A stretch of 64,000 bases of DNA from Xanthomonas massiliensis (GTDB lineage: Bacteria; Pseudomonadota; Gammaproteobacteria; Xanthomonadales; Xanthomonadaceae). The notes under the pieces were generated by a model. That model was not told the DNA's origin. It worked only from the letters and a program-made list of their open reading frames with translations, and made no database searches. Positions 18,030 through 26,935 of the stretch are shown in pieces. The translations under genes were made by a program, and so were the position numbers. The stretch covers positions 248,001 to 312,000 of the forward strand of contig NZ_FCOY01000005.1 of NCBI RefSeq assembly GCF_900018785.1, written 5' to 3'. Each line of letters starts with the position of its first letter. The first letter of the stretch is position 1.

Positions 18030-19010
18030 ATGTCCTCCACGCCTGCAGGTACGTTCCTGCCGCACATCCACCTGATGCGCGGCGTCGCGGTGCTGGTCAT
18101 CGTCGCCGCCCACGTCTATTCGGCCCAGTCCTGGCCCGGCGATCCGCTGGGGCGGCTGTTCAACGAGGCCAACATCGCCTTCACCTTCGTCTCCGGCTAC
18201 CTGTTCCAGTTCCTGCTGCCGCGCTTCGCCTACGGCCGGTTCCTGCGGCGCAAGTTCACCGGCGTGGTGTTGCCCTACCTGGCGGTGTCGGTACCGGCGC
18301 TGGCGATCTACCTGGCCGGCGCCAAGGCGCACCCGACCCAGTACCTGGACAGCGGCGGCGCCGGCCTGGCCGCGCGCCTGCTGCTGACCGGTACCCACCT
18401 GGGGCCGCTGTGGTTCATCCCGATGATCCTGCTGTACTACGCGGCGGCGCCGCTGTTCCACTTCGTCGACCGGCGCCCGCGCCTGTACCTGGCCTGGCTG
18501 CCGCTGCTGGCGCTGCCGGTCTGGGTGCCGCGCCCGCCGCTCAACGACAACCCGCTGCAGGCGGCGCTGCACTACCTGCCGGTGTATGTCGCCGGGATGC
18601 TGGCGTGCCGCTACCGCGCCGCCATCGACGCGCTGTTCCGCGGCCGGGCGTGGCTGGCGCTGGCGATGGTGGCGCTGGCCACGGCGGCCTCGCTGCTCGT
18701 GGCCGAGGGCGCGGTGCTGCACGCCAAGCTGCTGCTGCTGGCCGGCCTGTACGGCCTGTGCCTGAACCTGTCCGCGCTCAATCCGGTCGCGCTCGGCGTG
18801 CTGGCCAACCTGTCCTTCGGCATCTTCTTCCTGCACGGCTACGTGGTGGCCGGCGGCCGGATGCTGGCCGGGCGGCACCCGGGCCTGTTCGTCGGCAACG
18901 GCGCCAGCCTGCTGCTGATGACCCTGGCGGTCACCGGCCTGAGCGCATTGGCGGTCCAGGCGGTGCAGCGCCTGGCCGGGCAGCGCAGCCGCTGGCTGGT
19001 GGGCTGCTGA
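18030..19010 (+). CDS. acyltransferase 3 family membrane protein
   Basis: A 326-residue integral membrane acyltransferase with about ten helices. The family signature HIHLMRGVAVLVIVAAHVYSA (~12-32) contains the conserved Arg and catalytic His, and the C-terminal half has SFGIFFLHGYVVAGG. Such enzymes O-acetylate or otherwise acylate exopolysaccharide sugars; GumF and GumG of the xanthan locus belong to the same broad group. GGGAGCC precedes ATG 18030. It is transcribed alone, convergent with the GT2 gene (3 bp between stops). Confidence 0.85.
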   Translation: MSSTPAGTFLPHIHLMRGVAVLVIVAAHVYSAQSWPGDPLGRLFNEANIAFTFVSGYLFQFLLPRFAYGRFLRRKFTGVVLPYLAVSVPALAIYLAGAKAHPTQYLDSGGAGLAARLLLTGTHLGPLWFIPMILLYYAAAPLFHFVDRRPRLYLAWLPLLALPVWVPRPPLNDNPLQAALHYLPVYVAGMLACRYRAAIDALFRGRAWLALAMVALATAASLLVAEGAVLHAKLLLLAGLYGLCLNLSALNPVALGVLANLSFGIFFLHGYVVAGGRMLAGRHPGLFVGNGASLLLMTLAVTGLSALAVQAVQRLAGQRSRWLVGC

Positions 19011-19013
19011 GGC

Positions 19014-19901
19014 TCAGGCGAAATCCAGCACCCGGCGCGGGTGCAGGCCGCCGCCGGCCAGGTGGGCGAGCGCGGTGAGGTTGCCGCGCAGGCGGCCCTT
19101 GCGGTCCACCCACGGTTCCGGGCGCAGGCTGCGCACGCCGTTGGCGAGCAGGTTGCGGCTCATCTGCCCCAGCGCGCGTTTCCAGCTCAGCGTGCCCTTG
19201 CGCGCCAGGTACACCGGGTTGGCGATCTGCGAATAGCCCAGGCGCAGGCCCGGGCTGCGGCCGGCCTTCTTGGTGCCCAGGTGCACCCCGCGCAGGCGCA
19301 GGCTGCGGACGATCTCGCCGTGGCGGGCGAGCTGGCGCGAGAAGTCGATGTCCTCCAGCCACGCGTACAGCGGCAGGGCCTCGTCGAAGCGCAGCGCGTG
19401 CGCGCGCACCGGCGCCATGCGCACCACCATGTTGCAGCCGTAGGCGCCGTATTCCGGCAGCGGCTGCGCCGGTGCGGCGTTCTCGCCCAGCGCCTCGATC
19501 AGGCGGTGGCCCTCGGCGAAGTCGATGCCCGGGCCGAGGATGCCGTCGGCCACGACGTGGCCGGTGGCCACCACCGTGCGCGGCCGGGCGTCGAACAGCG
19601 CCTCGACCTCGGCCAGGTAGTCCGGCGCGGGCAGGAAATCGTCGTCCAGGAACACCACGATGTCCGCGTCGGTGCGCGCCAGCAGCATGTTGCGCTGGGC
19701 CGGCAGGCCCACCGGCCCGAGCACCACCCGGCTCTCGCCGGGATAGCCGGCCAGGCACGCCGGGTCGATGTCCTGCGCGCCGGCCGGGCAGATCAGCAGC
19801 TCGTCGGCGCGGCGCTGCTGGCGGGCGACGAAGCGCACCGTGTCGGAAAGGATGTCGCGGCGTCCGGCGGTGGCGATGGCGATGGCGATGCGTGGGCTCA
19901 T
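19014..19901 (-). CDS. glycosyltransferase family 2
   Basis: A 295-residue GT-A fold protein. The N-terminus IAIAIATAGRRDILSDTVR holds the nucleotide-sugar strand, and VVFLDDDFLPAPDYLAE (~82-98) contains the DxD metal motif. A downstream WLEDIDFSRQLARHG matches the ED acid/base motif of family 2. It has no membrane helix and is probably peripheral. It ends a five-gene run started at 25248 and overlaps the stop of the preceding transferase gene by four bases. Donor and linkage are unknown. Confidence 0.88.
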   Translation of the reverse strand: MSPRIAIAIATAGRRDILSDTVRFVARQQRRADELLICPAGAQDIDPACLAGYPGESRVVLGPVGLPAQRNMLLARTDADIVVFLDDDFLPAPDYLAEVEALFDARPRTVVATGHVVADGILGPGIDFAEGHRLIEALGENAAPAQPLPEYGAYGCNMVVRMAPVRAHALRFDEALPLYAWLEDIDFSRQLARHGEIVRSLRLRGVHLGTKKAGRSPGLRLGYSQIANPVYLARKGTLSWKRALGQMSRNLLANGVRSLRPEPWVDRKGRLRGNLTALAHLAGGGLHPRRVLDFA

Positions 19902-21085
19902 GGGGTACCGGGCGTGGGCGGGGAGCGGGGGACGGCAGCGTGCAGGGCGCCCGCCGCGGCGGCGTCCGCGCACCGCGCCGGCAGCGCCTGGGCGATCACC
20001 GTGTCGAGCAGGCGCGCGGCCGCGCCGGCCCAGGTGAAGCGGGCGGCATGCTCCAGCCCGCGCTGGCGCAGGTCCGCGGCCAGCGCCGGCTCGCGGCGCA
20101 GGCGCAGGATCTGGGCGGTCCAGGCCTGCGGGTCGTCCGCCGCGGCCTGCAGCGCGGCGGCGCCGCAGACCTCCGGCAACGCCCCGCAGGGCGCGACGAT
20201 GGCCGGGCAGCCCAGGCGCATCGCCTCCAGCGGCGGCAGGCCGAAGCCCTCGGTCAGCGAGGGGAAGGCGAGTGCCGTCGCGCCCTGCAGCAGCCCGGCC
20301 AGGGCGGCGTCGTCGATCCGGCCGACGAAGCGCACGTTGGCCGGCACGTCCACGCCGGCGCCATGGAAGTCCGCGGCGCTGCCGGCCCCGAACAGCACCA
20401 GCGTCATGTCGGCCAGGGCCGGGTCGGCGAACGCCCGCAGCAGCACGCGGATGTTCTTGTGCGCCTGCACGGTGGCCAGGGCCATCACGTAGCGGCCGTG
20501 GCGCAGGCCGTGGCGGGCGGGCGCGGTGGCGTCGGCAGGCGTGCGCAGCACGTGGTCGCAGCCGTTGTGGACCACGTGGATGCGCGTGGCCGCGGCCACG
20601 CCGTGGCGGTCCAGCTGCTCGCGCGAATAGCCGGACACGGTGAGGATGGCGCGGTTGCGCCGGCCCAGCAGCGGCAGCATGGTCCGGTACCAGGCCAGGA
20701 ACGGGCGCGAGTACGAGCCCGGCGACAGGTACACCTGGGCGTCGTGGATCATGGTCAGCGCGCGCGGGTACAGCACCGGGCCCAGGTTGCACAGGTTCAG
20801 CAGCACGCTGCCGCGCGCGTGCAGCGGCAGGGCGAACTGCTCCCACGGGATGCCCTTCAGGCGCGTGCTGGGCCCGCCGATGCAGCGCTGGGCGACAGCG
20901 CGCAGCGCCAGCGGCTGCGCCGGCCGGCCCGGCATCACCACCTCGCAGCGCAGGTGGCGATAGCGCGGGTCGTCCGCGGCCAGCAGCGCGTCGATGGCCA
21001 TCAGCAGCTCGTGGGCGACGCGGTACACGCCCGAGCGCGCGGCCGACAGGGTGAGGAACTTGCCGTTGATGGTGATGCGGTCCAT
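19898..21085 (-). CDS. glycosyltransferase family 4 (GT1-type)
   Basis: A 395-residue GT-B fold transferase. The C-terminal half shows VMALATVQAHKNIRVLLRAF and FPSLTEGFGLPPLEAMRLGCP (~290-310), the EX7E donor-binding motif of family 4. The N-terminal half has LNLCNLGPVLYPRALTMIHDAQVYL, often seen in mannosyl/rhamnosyl-transferases of O-antigen clusters. It starts at ATG 21085. The gene belongs to the same operon as the flippase 23 bp upstream. The donor is not identifiable from sequence alone. Confidence 0.86.
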   Translation of the reverse strand: MDRITINGKFLTLSAARSGVYRVAHELLMAIDALLAADDPRYRHLRCEVVMPGRPAQPLALRAVAQRCIGGPSTRLKGIPWEQFALPLHARGSVLLNLCNLGPVLYPRALTMIHDAQVYLSPGSYSRPFLAWYRTMLPLLGRRNRAILTVSGYSREQLDRHGVAAATRIHVVHNGCDHVLRTPADATAPARHGLRHGRYVMALATVQAHKNIRVLLRAFADPALADMTLVLFGAGSAADFHGAGVDVPANVRFVGRIDDAALAGLLQGATALAFPSLTEGFGLPPLEAMRLGCPAIVAPCGALPEVCGAAALQAAADDPQAWTAQILRLRREPALAADLRQRGLEHAARFTWAGAAARLLDTVIAQALPARCADAAAAGALHAAVPRSPPTPGTP

Positions 21086-21108
21086 GGCGGGCTCCGGGCG
21101 CGTCGGGG

Positions 21109-22629
21109 TCAGGGATCGGTGAGCGGGGCGGGACGGGTGCAGCGCGACAGCCGCGCGGCCACGCGCTCGTGCAGGTAGCGTTCCGGGCCGGCCGGGCGCC
21201 CCAGCGCCTGCCACAGCAGCCAGGCCGAGGCCAGGTAGACCGCCAGGAACGCCAGCGCGGCGCCGCCCAGGCGCAGCAGCAGCGCGGCGGTGCCGAGCGT
21301 GCCGGCATGCAGCGCCGGCACCAGCAGCAGCGCCAGCGCCGCCGCCGGCAGCACCGCCAGCAGCGGCGGCACCAGGTTGGCCAGCTGCCGGTACGTGCCG
21401 CGCCCGGTCAGGCGGTGCACCACGGCCAGCGTGGCCAGCAGTCCGGCGAGCAGGGCCAGGGCGGTGTTGGCGATGGCGCCCTCGGCGCCGAAGCGGCTGA
21501 CCAGCAGGTACAGCAGCGGCAGCCGCGCCAGCAGCTGGGCGAAGGTCTGCAGCGCCACCAGGCGGGTGCGGTTGAGCATCATCGCCAGCGGCGCCACCGG
21601 GATCGTCGGGATCGCCAGCACCTGCACCAGCGCGATCCAGCGCAGCAGCGAGGCGGTCTCGGCCCAGCGCGGGCCGAGCACCAGCGCCACCACCGGCTCG
21701 GCCCAGATCGCCAGGGCGACGAACAGCGGCAGCAGCAGGAGCATCAGTGCGCGGGTGGCGTGGGCGTGCACCTCGGCGGTACGCCCGGCCTGGCCGGCGG
21801 CGCGGAAGGTGGCCATCAGCGGGCGCTGGATCGGCGTGGTGATCGCCTGGAACGGCAGCGTGGACAGGTCGCCGGCCATGGCGTAGCGGCCGAAACCGGC
21901 GACCGGCACGAAGCGCGGCAGCACCAGCCGGTCCAGCTGCCAGTTCAGCGCCGCGGCGGTCTGCGCCACCAGGTTCCAGCCGAGCATGTCGGCGAACTGC
22001 GGCCAGCCGGCCAGGCCCAGGCGCGGGCGCATCGGCGCCAGCCGGTAGGACGCCAGCAGCATCACCAGCGGCGTGCACAGCGTGGCCGCGGCGATCGCCC
22101 AGTAGCTGCCGGTGGCCAGCACCACCGCCAGCGCGACGAGGAACGCGGTGGCCTTGCCGAGCACCTCGATCGACGCCTCCGGGCGGAAATCGTGGCGCCG
22201 GGCGAACACCACCATGCGCGGGCTGACCAGGCCGCGCATGGCCGGCGCCAGGGCCAGCACGGCGATCAGCGGCACCAGCCGCGCATCGCCGTAGAAGCGC
22301 GCCAGCGGCCAGGCCAGCGCGGCCATCAGCACGGCGATGGCCAGCCCGCGCAGCAGGCCCAGGGTGAAGGCCGTGCCCAGCAGGGTGCGGTCCAGCCGCC
22401 GCACGCGCAGCAGGGCCGAGGACAGCGGCAGCTCCAGCACCGCCTCGACGATGAAGATGGCGACCATCGCGGTGGCGACCAGGCCGAAGTCGGCCGGCCC
22501 CAGGAAGCGCGCCAGCAGCAGCAGCGCGGCGAAATCGATCAGCTTGGCGACCCAGCGCGCGCCGATGGTCCAGGCGCCGGCGCCCAGGGTCTTGCGGGCC
22601 AGGCTGGCGGGCGCGCCTGCCACGGTCAC
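21109..22629 (-). CDS. lipopolysaccharide/EPS flippase (Wzx/GumJ-like)
   Basis: A 506-residue protein with 12-14 hydrophobic helices and the MOP-superfamily start GAWTIGARWVAKLIDFAALL, ARFLGPADFGLVATA. It would flip the undecaprenyl-linked repeat unit across the inner membrane, the job GumJ does for xanthan. GTG 22629 overlaps the polymerase stop as GTGA, so the pair is translationally coupled; GTG 22623 is an alternative. The long LVPPLLAVLPAAALALLLVP region is typical of the C-terminal helices. Confidence 0.85.
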   Translation of the reverse strand: MTVAGAPASLARKTLGAGAWTIGARWVAKLIDFAALLLLARFLGPADFGLVATAMVAIFIVEAVLELPLSSALLRVRRLDRTLLGTAFTLGLLRGLAIAVLMAALAWPLARFYGDARLVPLIAVLALAPAMRGLVSPRMVVFARRHDFRPEASIEVLGKATAFLVALAVVLATGSYWAIAAATLCTPLVMLLASYRLAPMRPRLGLAGWPQFADMLGWNLVAQTAAALNWQLDRLVLPRFVPVAGFGRYAMAGDLSTLPFQAITTPIQRPLMATFRAAGQAGRTAEVHAHATRALMLLLLPLFVALAIWAEPVVALVLGPRWAETASLLRWIALVQVLAIPTIPVAPLAMMLNRTRLVALQTFAQLLARLPLLYLLVSRFGAEGAIANTALALLAGLLATLAVVHRLTGRGTYRQLANLVPPLLAVLPAAALALLLVPALHAGTLGTAALLLRLGGAALAFLAVYLASAWLLWQALGRPAGPERYLHERVAARLSRCTRPAPLTDP

Positions 22630-24083
22630 GGCGTCCCGTGCGGCGCGCGCGGCAGGGCCGTGGCCGCGGGCGTCCAGGCCGGGTAGGCCTGCGCCCGCGC
22701 CACCGCCGGCGGCTGGGCGATGGCCAGGGCGAAGCCGTACAGGAAGGCGTTGAGCAGGCCGAAGTCCGGGGTGGTGCCGATCATTAGGCTGGAGACGAAC
22801 GGCGCCAGCCAGGACCAGCGCGCGGCATTGAGGAAGGCCTGGCCCTGCTTGTCCTGCGCCGGCGCGCGGCGCAGCAGCAGGCTCTGCAGCACGAACAGGA
22901 AGTACAGCCCCGCGCCGAGGAAGCCGACGTTGCTGGTCAGGGCCACGGCGAAGTTGGACGCACGCGTGCCGCCCAGGCCCGTGCCCAGGCCGTGGGTGGC
23001 CAGCAACGCCTCCCACGACAGCGTGGTCCACATGCCGCGCTCCTCGAACGAGCTGGTCTCGCTCTTGCGGAACACCAGCAGGTCCACCGCCTCGATCACC
23101 GGCTGCAGCACGCCCGGTGCCAGCATCGCCACCAGGATCAGCGCCGACATGCCCAGCGCCACGATCCAGAACTCCGGGCCCAGACCGCGGGTGAGGTAGG
23201 CGTTGTCGCGCACCCAGGCGGCGCGCCACAGCCATTCGGCCACCGCCACGCAGGCGAAGATGAACAGGCCCAGGTAGGCGGCCGAGGAGGTGGAGATCCA
23301 GATCATCGCCACCAGCAACGCCAGCAGCCCGGGCGCCAGGCGGTCGCGCAGCAGGCCCGGCGCCATCGTGCGGCGGAAGAAGTACAGCAGCGACAGGAAG
23401 CCCACCGCCAGGTTGCCGAACGAGGAGGCCTCCGGCATCAGCCCGACCACGCGCTTGGCGCCCTCCATCTCCACGTCGGTCAGCAGCGCGTAGCTGGCGG
23501 TGCGGAACGGTTCCAGCAGCGGCTGCAGCGGCACGTACTGACTGGCCGCGTCGAGCAGGCCGGTGGCCACCGTGATCGCCGCGCCCAGGCTGATCGCGCC
23601 GACCACGTGGGTGCGCATCCGGGCCTGGCCGAGCAGGCGCGCGAAGGCGAATACCGCCAGCACCGAGATGCTCAGGTACATCAGCTGGGAGAGGTTCTGC
23701 ATCGTCGGTCCCAGCGACTCGACCGACATGAACTGGGTGACCTTCAGCGGCACGATGTCCAGGCCGGCGAAGTAGCGCGGCATGAACAGCGTGACGAACA
23801 CCGCCACGATCCAGAACAGGAACAGCAGCAACAGCCCCGACGGGCGCAGCGCGGTGCCGATCGCCCAGGCCGCGCCGCGCGCGTCGAACAGCTGGCGGAC
23901 GATCAGCAGCAGCGCCACCATCGGCGTCGGGGTCAGGGTCAGCCCGGCGGTGACGGCGGTGGGGACGACCGCGAACGAGCCAAACGGCATCGAGCCGAAG
24001 AACAGGTAGACCAGTACCGGCTTGCGGCTGGCCAGGGCCCAGACGACCAGGGCCCAGAAGATGGCGATGGGGACGAAGTCCAT
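22626..24083 (-). CDS. EPS polymerase candidate (Wzy/GumE-like membrane protein)
   Basis: A 485-residue protein with about 11-12 hydrophobic helices and a large loop in the C-terminal half (about residues 320-360, FRKSETSSFEERGMWTTLSWE), the layout of Wzy polymerases and O-antigen ligases. Near the end TTPDFGLLNAFLYGFAL resembles the last helix of EPS polymerases. No catalytic signature exists for this family, so the role rests on topology and on its position between a GT gene and the flippase, like gumE and gumJ in xanthan synthesis. Confidence 0.7.
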   Translation of the reverse strand: MDFVPIAIFWALVVWALASRKPVLVYLFFGSMPFGSFAVVPTAVTAGLTLTPTPMVALLLIVRQLFDARGAAWAIGTALRPSGLLLLFLFWIVAVFVTLFMPRYFAGLDIVPLKVTQFMSVESLGPTMQNLSQLMYLSISVLAVFAFARLLGQARMRTHVVGAISLGAAITVATGLLDAASQYVPLQPLLEPFRTASYALLTDVEMEGAKRVVGLMPEASSFGNLAVGFLSLLYFFRRTMAPGLLRDRLAPGLLALLVAMIWISTSSAAYLGLFIFACVAVAEWLWRAAWVRDNAYLTRGLGPEFWIVALGMSALILVAMLAPGVLQPVIEAVDLLVFRKSETSSFEERGMWTTLSWEALLATHGLGTGLGGTRASNFAVALTSNVGFLGAGLYFLFVLQSLLLRRAPAQDKQGQAFLNAARWSWLAPFVSSLMIGTTPDFGLLNAFLYGFALAIAQPPAVARAQAYPAWTPAATALPRAPHGTP

Positions 24084-24093
24084 GGCCGTCGCC

Positions 24094-25248
24094 TCAGGCC
24101 GGGACCGGTTCGGCGCAGGCGGCGTCGACCAGGCGCGCGATCTCGCGCTTGAACGCCTCGATGCCGAAGGAGCGCGCGTGGGCCTGCAGCGTGGCCGTGT
24201 CGAAGTCCGCCGCGCAGCGCTCGAAGCGCTCCATCGCCTCGGCCAGCGCATCGACGCTCTGGGTGTGGAACAGCAGGCCGGTGCGGCCGTCGACGACGGT
24301 CTCCAGCGCACCGCCGCGCGCGTAGGCGATCACCGGGCGGCCGCTGGCCATCACCTCCAGCGGCACCAGGCCGAAGTCCTCCACGCCCGGGTACAGCAGC
24401 GCCCTGCACTGGCCGAACTGGCGCGCCATCTCGGCATCGTCGACCGCGCCGAGGAACTCCACCGTCGGCCCGGCCAGGCGCCTGAGCCGCTCGTCGGCAC
24501 CGCTGCCGATCACCCGCAGGCGCGCGCCGCGCCGGGTGCAGGCCTGCACCGCCAGCTCGATCCTCTTGTACGGCGTGATCTGGCCGGCGCACAGGTAGAA
24601 GTCGCCGACGTGCTCGGCGGCCTGGAAGCGCGCCACGTCCACCGGCGGATGCACCACCTCGGCGTGGCGCCGGTAGAACTTGCCGATGCGCTTGGCCACG
24701 TAGGCGGAATTGGCGATGAAGCGGTCCACCCGGTGCGAGGTGGTCACGTCCCACTGGCGCAGCCAGGGCGCGGCCAGCGACATCGCCAGCCGCGTCAGCG
24801 GCCCGGAGGCGGCGCGGTACTGCGGGTACAGGTCCCAGATGTAGCGCATCGGCGAGTGGCAGTAGCACACGTGGCGCGTGTCCGGGCCGGGGATGATGCC
24901 CTTGGCCGGGCCGGCCTCGCTGGAGATCACCAGGTCGTAGCCGGTCAGGTCGAAGGACTCCAGCGCGAACGGCATCAGCGCCAGCATCTTCTGGTAGTGG
25001 CGCACGCCGCCGATGCGCTGCAGGAACGAGGTGGTGATGCGGTGCCGGCGCAGGGTGGGCGAGATCCTGTCCGGATCGCACACCAGCGTGTAGATGTCGG
25101 CCTGGGGATACATCTCGCACAGCGCCTCGAGCACCTTCTCGCCGCCGCGCATGCCCACCAGCCAGTAGTGCACCAGCGCCACCTTGCGGTCGGCGGCGGC
25201 CGGGGCCGGGGGCGCGGTGTCGGCCGGGGCGGGGGCGAGCTGCAGCAT
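24094..25248 (-). CDS. WbaZ-like glycosyltransferase family 4
   Basis: A 384-residue GT-B transferase that reads like WbaZ-type mannosyltransferases: KVALVHYWLVGMRGGEKVLE (~22-41) with the Gly-rich acceptor loop, CYCHSPMRYIWDLYPQYR (~125-142), GQITPYKRIELAVQA, and the donor motif YPGVEDFGLVPLEVMASGRP (EX7E, ~285). It lies 22 bp after the gumD-type gene and is therefore the likely second sugar-adding step; GumH-type mannosyl transfer is a plausible analogy but not proven. Confidence 0.86.
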   Translation of the reverse strand: MLQLAPAPADTAPPAPAAADRKVALVHYWLVGMRGGEKVLEALCEMYPQADIYTLVCDPDRISPTLRRHRITTSFLQRIGGVRHYQKMLALMPFALESFDLTGYDLVISSEAGPAKGIIPGPDTRHVCYCHSPMRYIWDLYPQYRAASGPLTRLAMSLAAPWLRQWDVTTSHRVDRFIANSAYVAKRIGKFYRRHAEVVHPPVDVARFQAAEHVGDFYLCAGQITPYKRIELAVQACTRRGARLRVIGSGADERLRRLAGPTVEFLGAVDDAEMARQFGQCRALLYPGVEDFGLVPLEVMASGRPVIAYARGGALETVVDGRTGLLFHTQSVDALAEAMERFERCAADFDTATLQAHARSFGIEAFKREIARLVDAACAEPVPA

Positions 25249-25270
25249 CGGGTCCTTCCTGGGTGGGCGC

Positions 25271-26695
25271 TCAGTACGCGTTCTTGTGGACGAAGCCCTT
25301 GAACAGGGTGAGCGCGATGATCTTCAGGTCGAACCACAGCGACCAGTTCTGGATGTAGTGGATGTCGCACTCGATGCGCTTGCCCAGGTCGGTGGAGCCG
25401 CGCCAGCCGTTGACCTGGGCCCAGCCGGTGATGCCGGCCTTGACCATGTGCTTCTTCATGTAGTCCGGGATGGCGTGCTTGAACTGGTGCACGAACACCG
25501 GCCGCTCCGGGCGCGGGCCGACGATGGACATCTCGCCCTTGAGCACGTTGAGGAACTGCGGCAGCTCGTCCAGGCTGGTGCGGCGCAGGAACGCGCCGAC
25601 CCGGGTGGCGCGGTTCTCGCCGGACCTGGCCCAGACCGCGCCGGTGGCCTGCTCGGCGTCCACCGGCATGGAGCGGAACTTGAGCATCTGGAACGGGCGG
25701 TTGTTCCAACTGATGCGTTCCTGGCGGTAGAACACCGGCCCGGGCGAACTGAGCTTGACCGCCACCGCGATGGCCAGCATCAGCGGCGAGATCGCCAGCA
25801 CGATCGCCGCCGCCAGCAACCGGTCCTCCAGGTCCTTGGCCAGGCGCGCGGCGCCTTGCAGCGGCGTCTGCTGCAGGGTGATCACCGGCAGGCCCACCAC
25901 CTGCTCGACGGAGTGGTTGAGCAGGTGCATGTCGAGCAGGTCCGGCACGAACTTGACGTCGGCGGTGGCGTGGCGCAGCTGCGCCAGGGCGCGGGCGATC
26001 TTGGCCTGCTCGCCCAGCGGCAGCGCGATCCAGACCTGGTCCACCGCATGGTGCTCGACGTATTCGCCCAGCGCGTCGAGTTCGCCCAGCCGCGGCAGGC
26101 CGGCCAGGTCGCCGCGGTCGGCGCCGGTGGCGAACCAGCCGCGCATGGCGATGCCGGCCCAGGGATGGGCGGCCAGGCTGTCCACGATCCGCTGCGCGCC
26201 CGGGGTGGCGCCGACCACCACCGCGCTGCGCAGGTCCACGCCGCGGGCGCGCACCCAGGCGGCGGCGCCGCGCGCGCCCAGGCGCAGCGCGGCCGCGCCG
26301 GCCAGGCTGACCAGGTACCAGGCCAGCAGCCAGGTGCGCGAGACCTCCAGGGTCAGGTGCAGGGCGGCCATGTACAGCGCCATCAGCGCGAACAGCAGCG
26401 TCCACTGCAGCCCCAGCTGCGCCACCTCGCTGGCCAGCGCGCGGCCGCGCCAGCTGCGGTACAGCCCCGAGGCGTTGAACACCAGCACCGCGAACGCCAG
26501 CCCCGGCACCAGCATGCGCAGGTATTCCAGCGGCAGGCCCGCCGTGCCGAAGCGCAGGCGGTGGGCCAGCAGCGCGCCGCCGGCCAGGACCAGCAGGTCG
26601 CCCAGGCGCAGGCCGATGCCCAGCGCGGTGCCGAAGGAACTGCTGCCGCTGTGCCAGCGTGCGGCGGTTTGCGAATGCAGCGGAACGAACAGCAT
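25271..26695 (-). CDS. gumD: undecaprenyl-phosphate glucose phosphotransferase (GumD/WcaJ-like)
   Basis: The 474-residue initiating transferase loads the first sugar-phosphate, glucose-1-P in xanthan, on undecaprenyl phosphate. Five N-terminal helices, a Rossmann-like CoA-binding domain (SAVVVGATPGAQRIV, ~170) and the C-terminal sugar-transferase domain are in the usual order. The last has KLSSPGPVFYRQER, LKFRSM, SLDELPQFLNVLKGEMSIVGPRP and GITGWAQVNGWRG. The C-terminus FVHKNAY is GumD-like. Length fits GumD (~484). A strong AGGAGG precedes the ATG. It heads the six-gene minus-strand EPS operon. Confidence 0.92.
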   Translation of the reverse strand: MLFVPLHSQTAARWHSGSSSFGTALGIGLRLGDLLVLAGGALLAHRLRFGTAGLPLEYLRMLVPGLAFAVLVFNASGLYRSWRGRALASEVAQLGLQWTLLFALMALYMAALHLTLEVSRTWLLAWYLVSLAGAAALRLGARGAAAWVRARGVDLRSAVVVGATPGAQRIVDSLAAHPWAGIAMRGWFATGADRGDLAGLPRLGELDALGEYVEHHAVDQVWIALPLGEQAKIARALAQLRHATADVKFVPDLLDMHLLNHSVEQVVGLPVITLQQTPLQGAARLAKDLEDRLLAAAIVLAISPLMLAIAVAVKLSSPGPVFYRQERISWNNRPFQMLKFRSMPVDAEQATGAVWARSGENRATRVGAFLRRTSLDELPQFLNVLKGEMSIVGPRPERPVFVHQFKHAIPDYMKKHMVKAGITGWAQVNGWRGSTDLGKRIECDIHYIQNWSLWFDLKIIALTLFKGFVHKNAY

Positions 26696-26872
26696 GACCT
26701 GTGCCTCCTGCCTGTCGGGACCGCCCCGCGCGACCGCGACCGGTTCCCGTCGCCCTGTCCAACGGGGGCGGGGCGCGATCCCGGACAACGTCCCGGACAT
26801 GCGGGGCTGCGGCTATCGGCGGTGCCCCCGCGGACCAGGCGCGGGCGACACCGTCATGCGTCCCAACGCAGG
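26696..26872 (-). promoter_or_regulatory. upstream region of the EPS operon
   Basis: This gap must hold the promoter of the gumD-led operon. An AGGAGG Shine-Dalgarno lies about eight bases before the start. No confident -35/-10 pair or operator could be assigned by eye. Confidence 0.35.
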
Positions 26873-26916
26873 CGCAAAAGCAAACCGGCCAGCCGATCGC
26901 GGGATCGGCTGGCCGG
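26873..26916 (-). terminator. intrinsic terminator of aldo/keto reductase gene
   Basis: Read on the minus strand, a perfect 14-bp stem (CCGGCCAGCCGATC / GATCGGCTGGCCGG) with a 4-base loop is followed by TTTGCTTTTGC. This is a clear rho-independent terminator 19 bp after the reductase stop. It also insulates the EPS operon from the reductase. Confidence 0.88.
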
Positions 26917-26935
26917 CAGGTGTGGCGGCGGGGCG

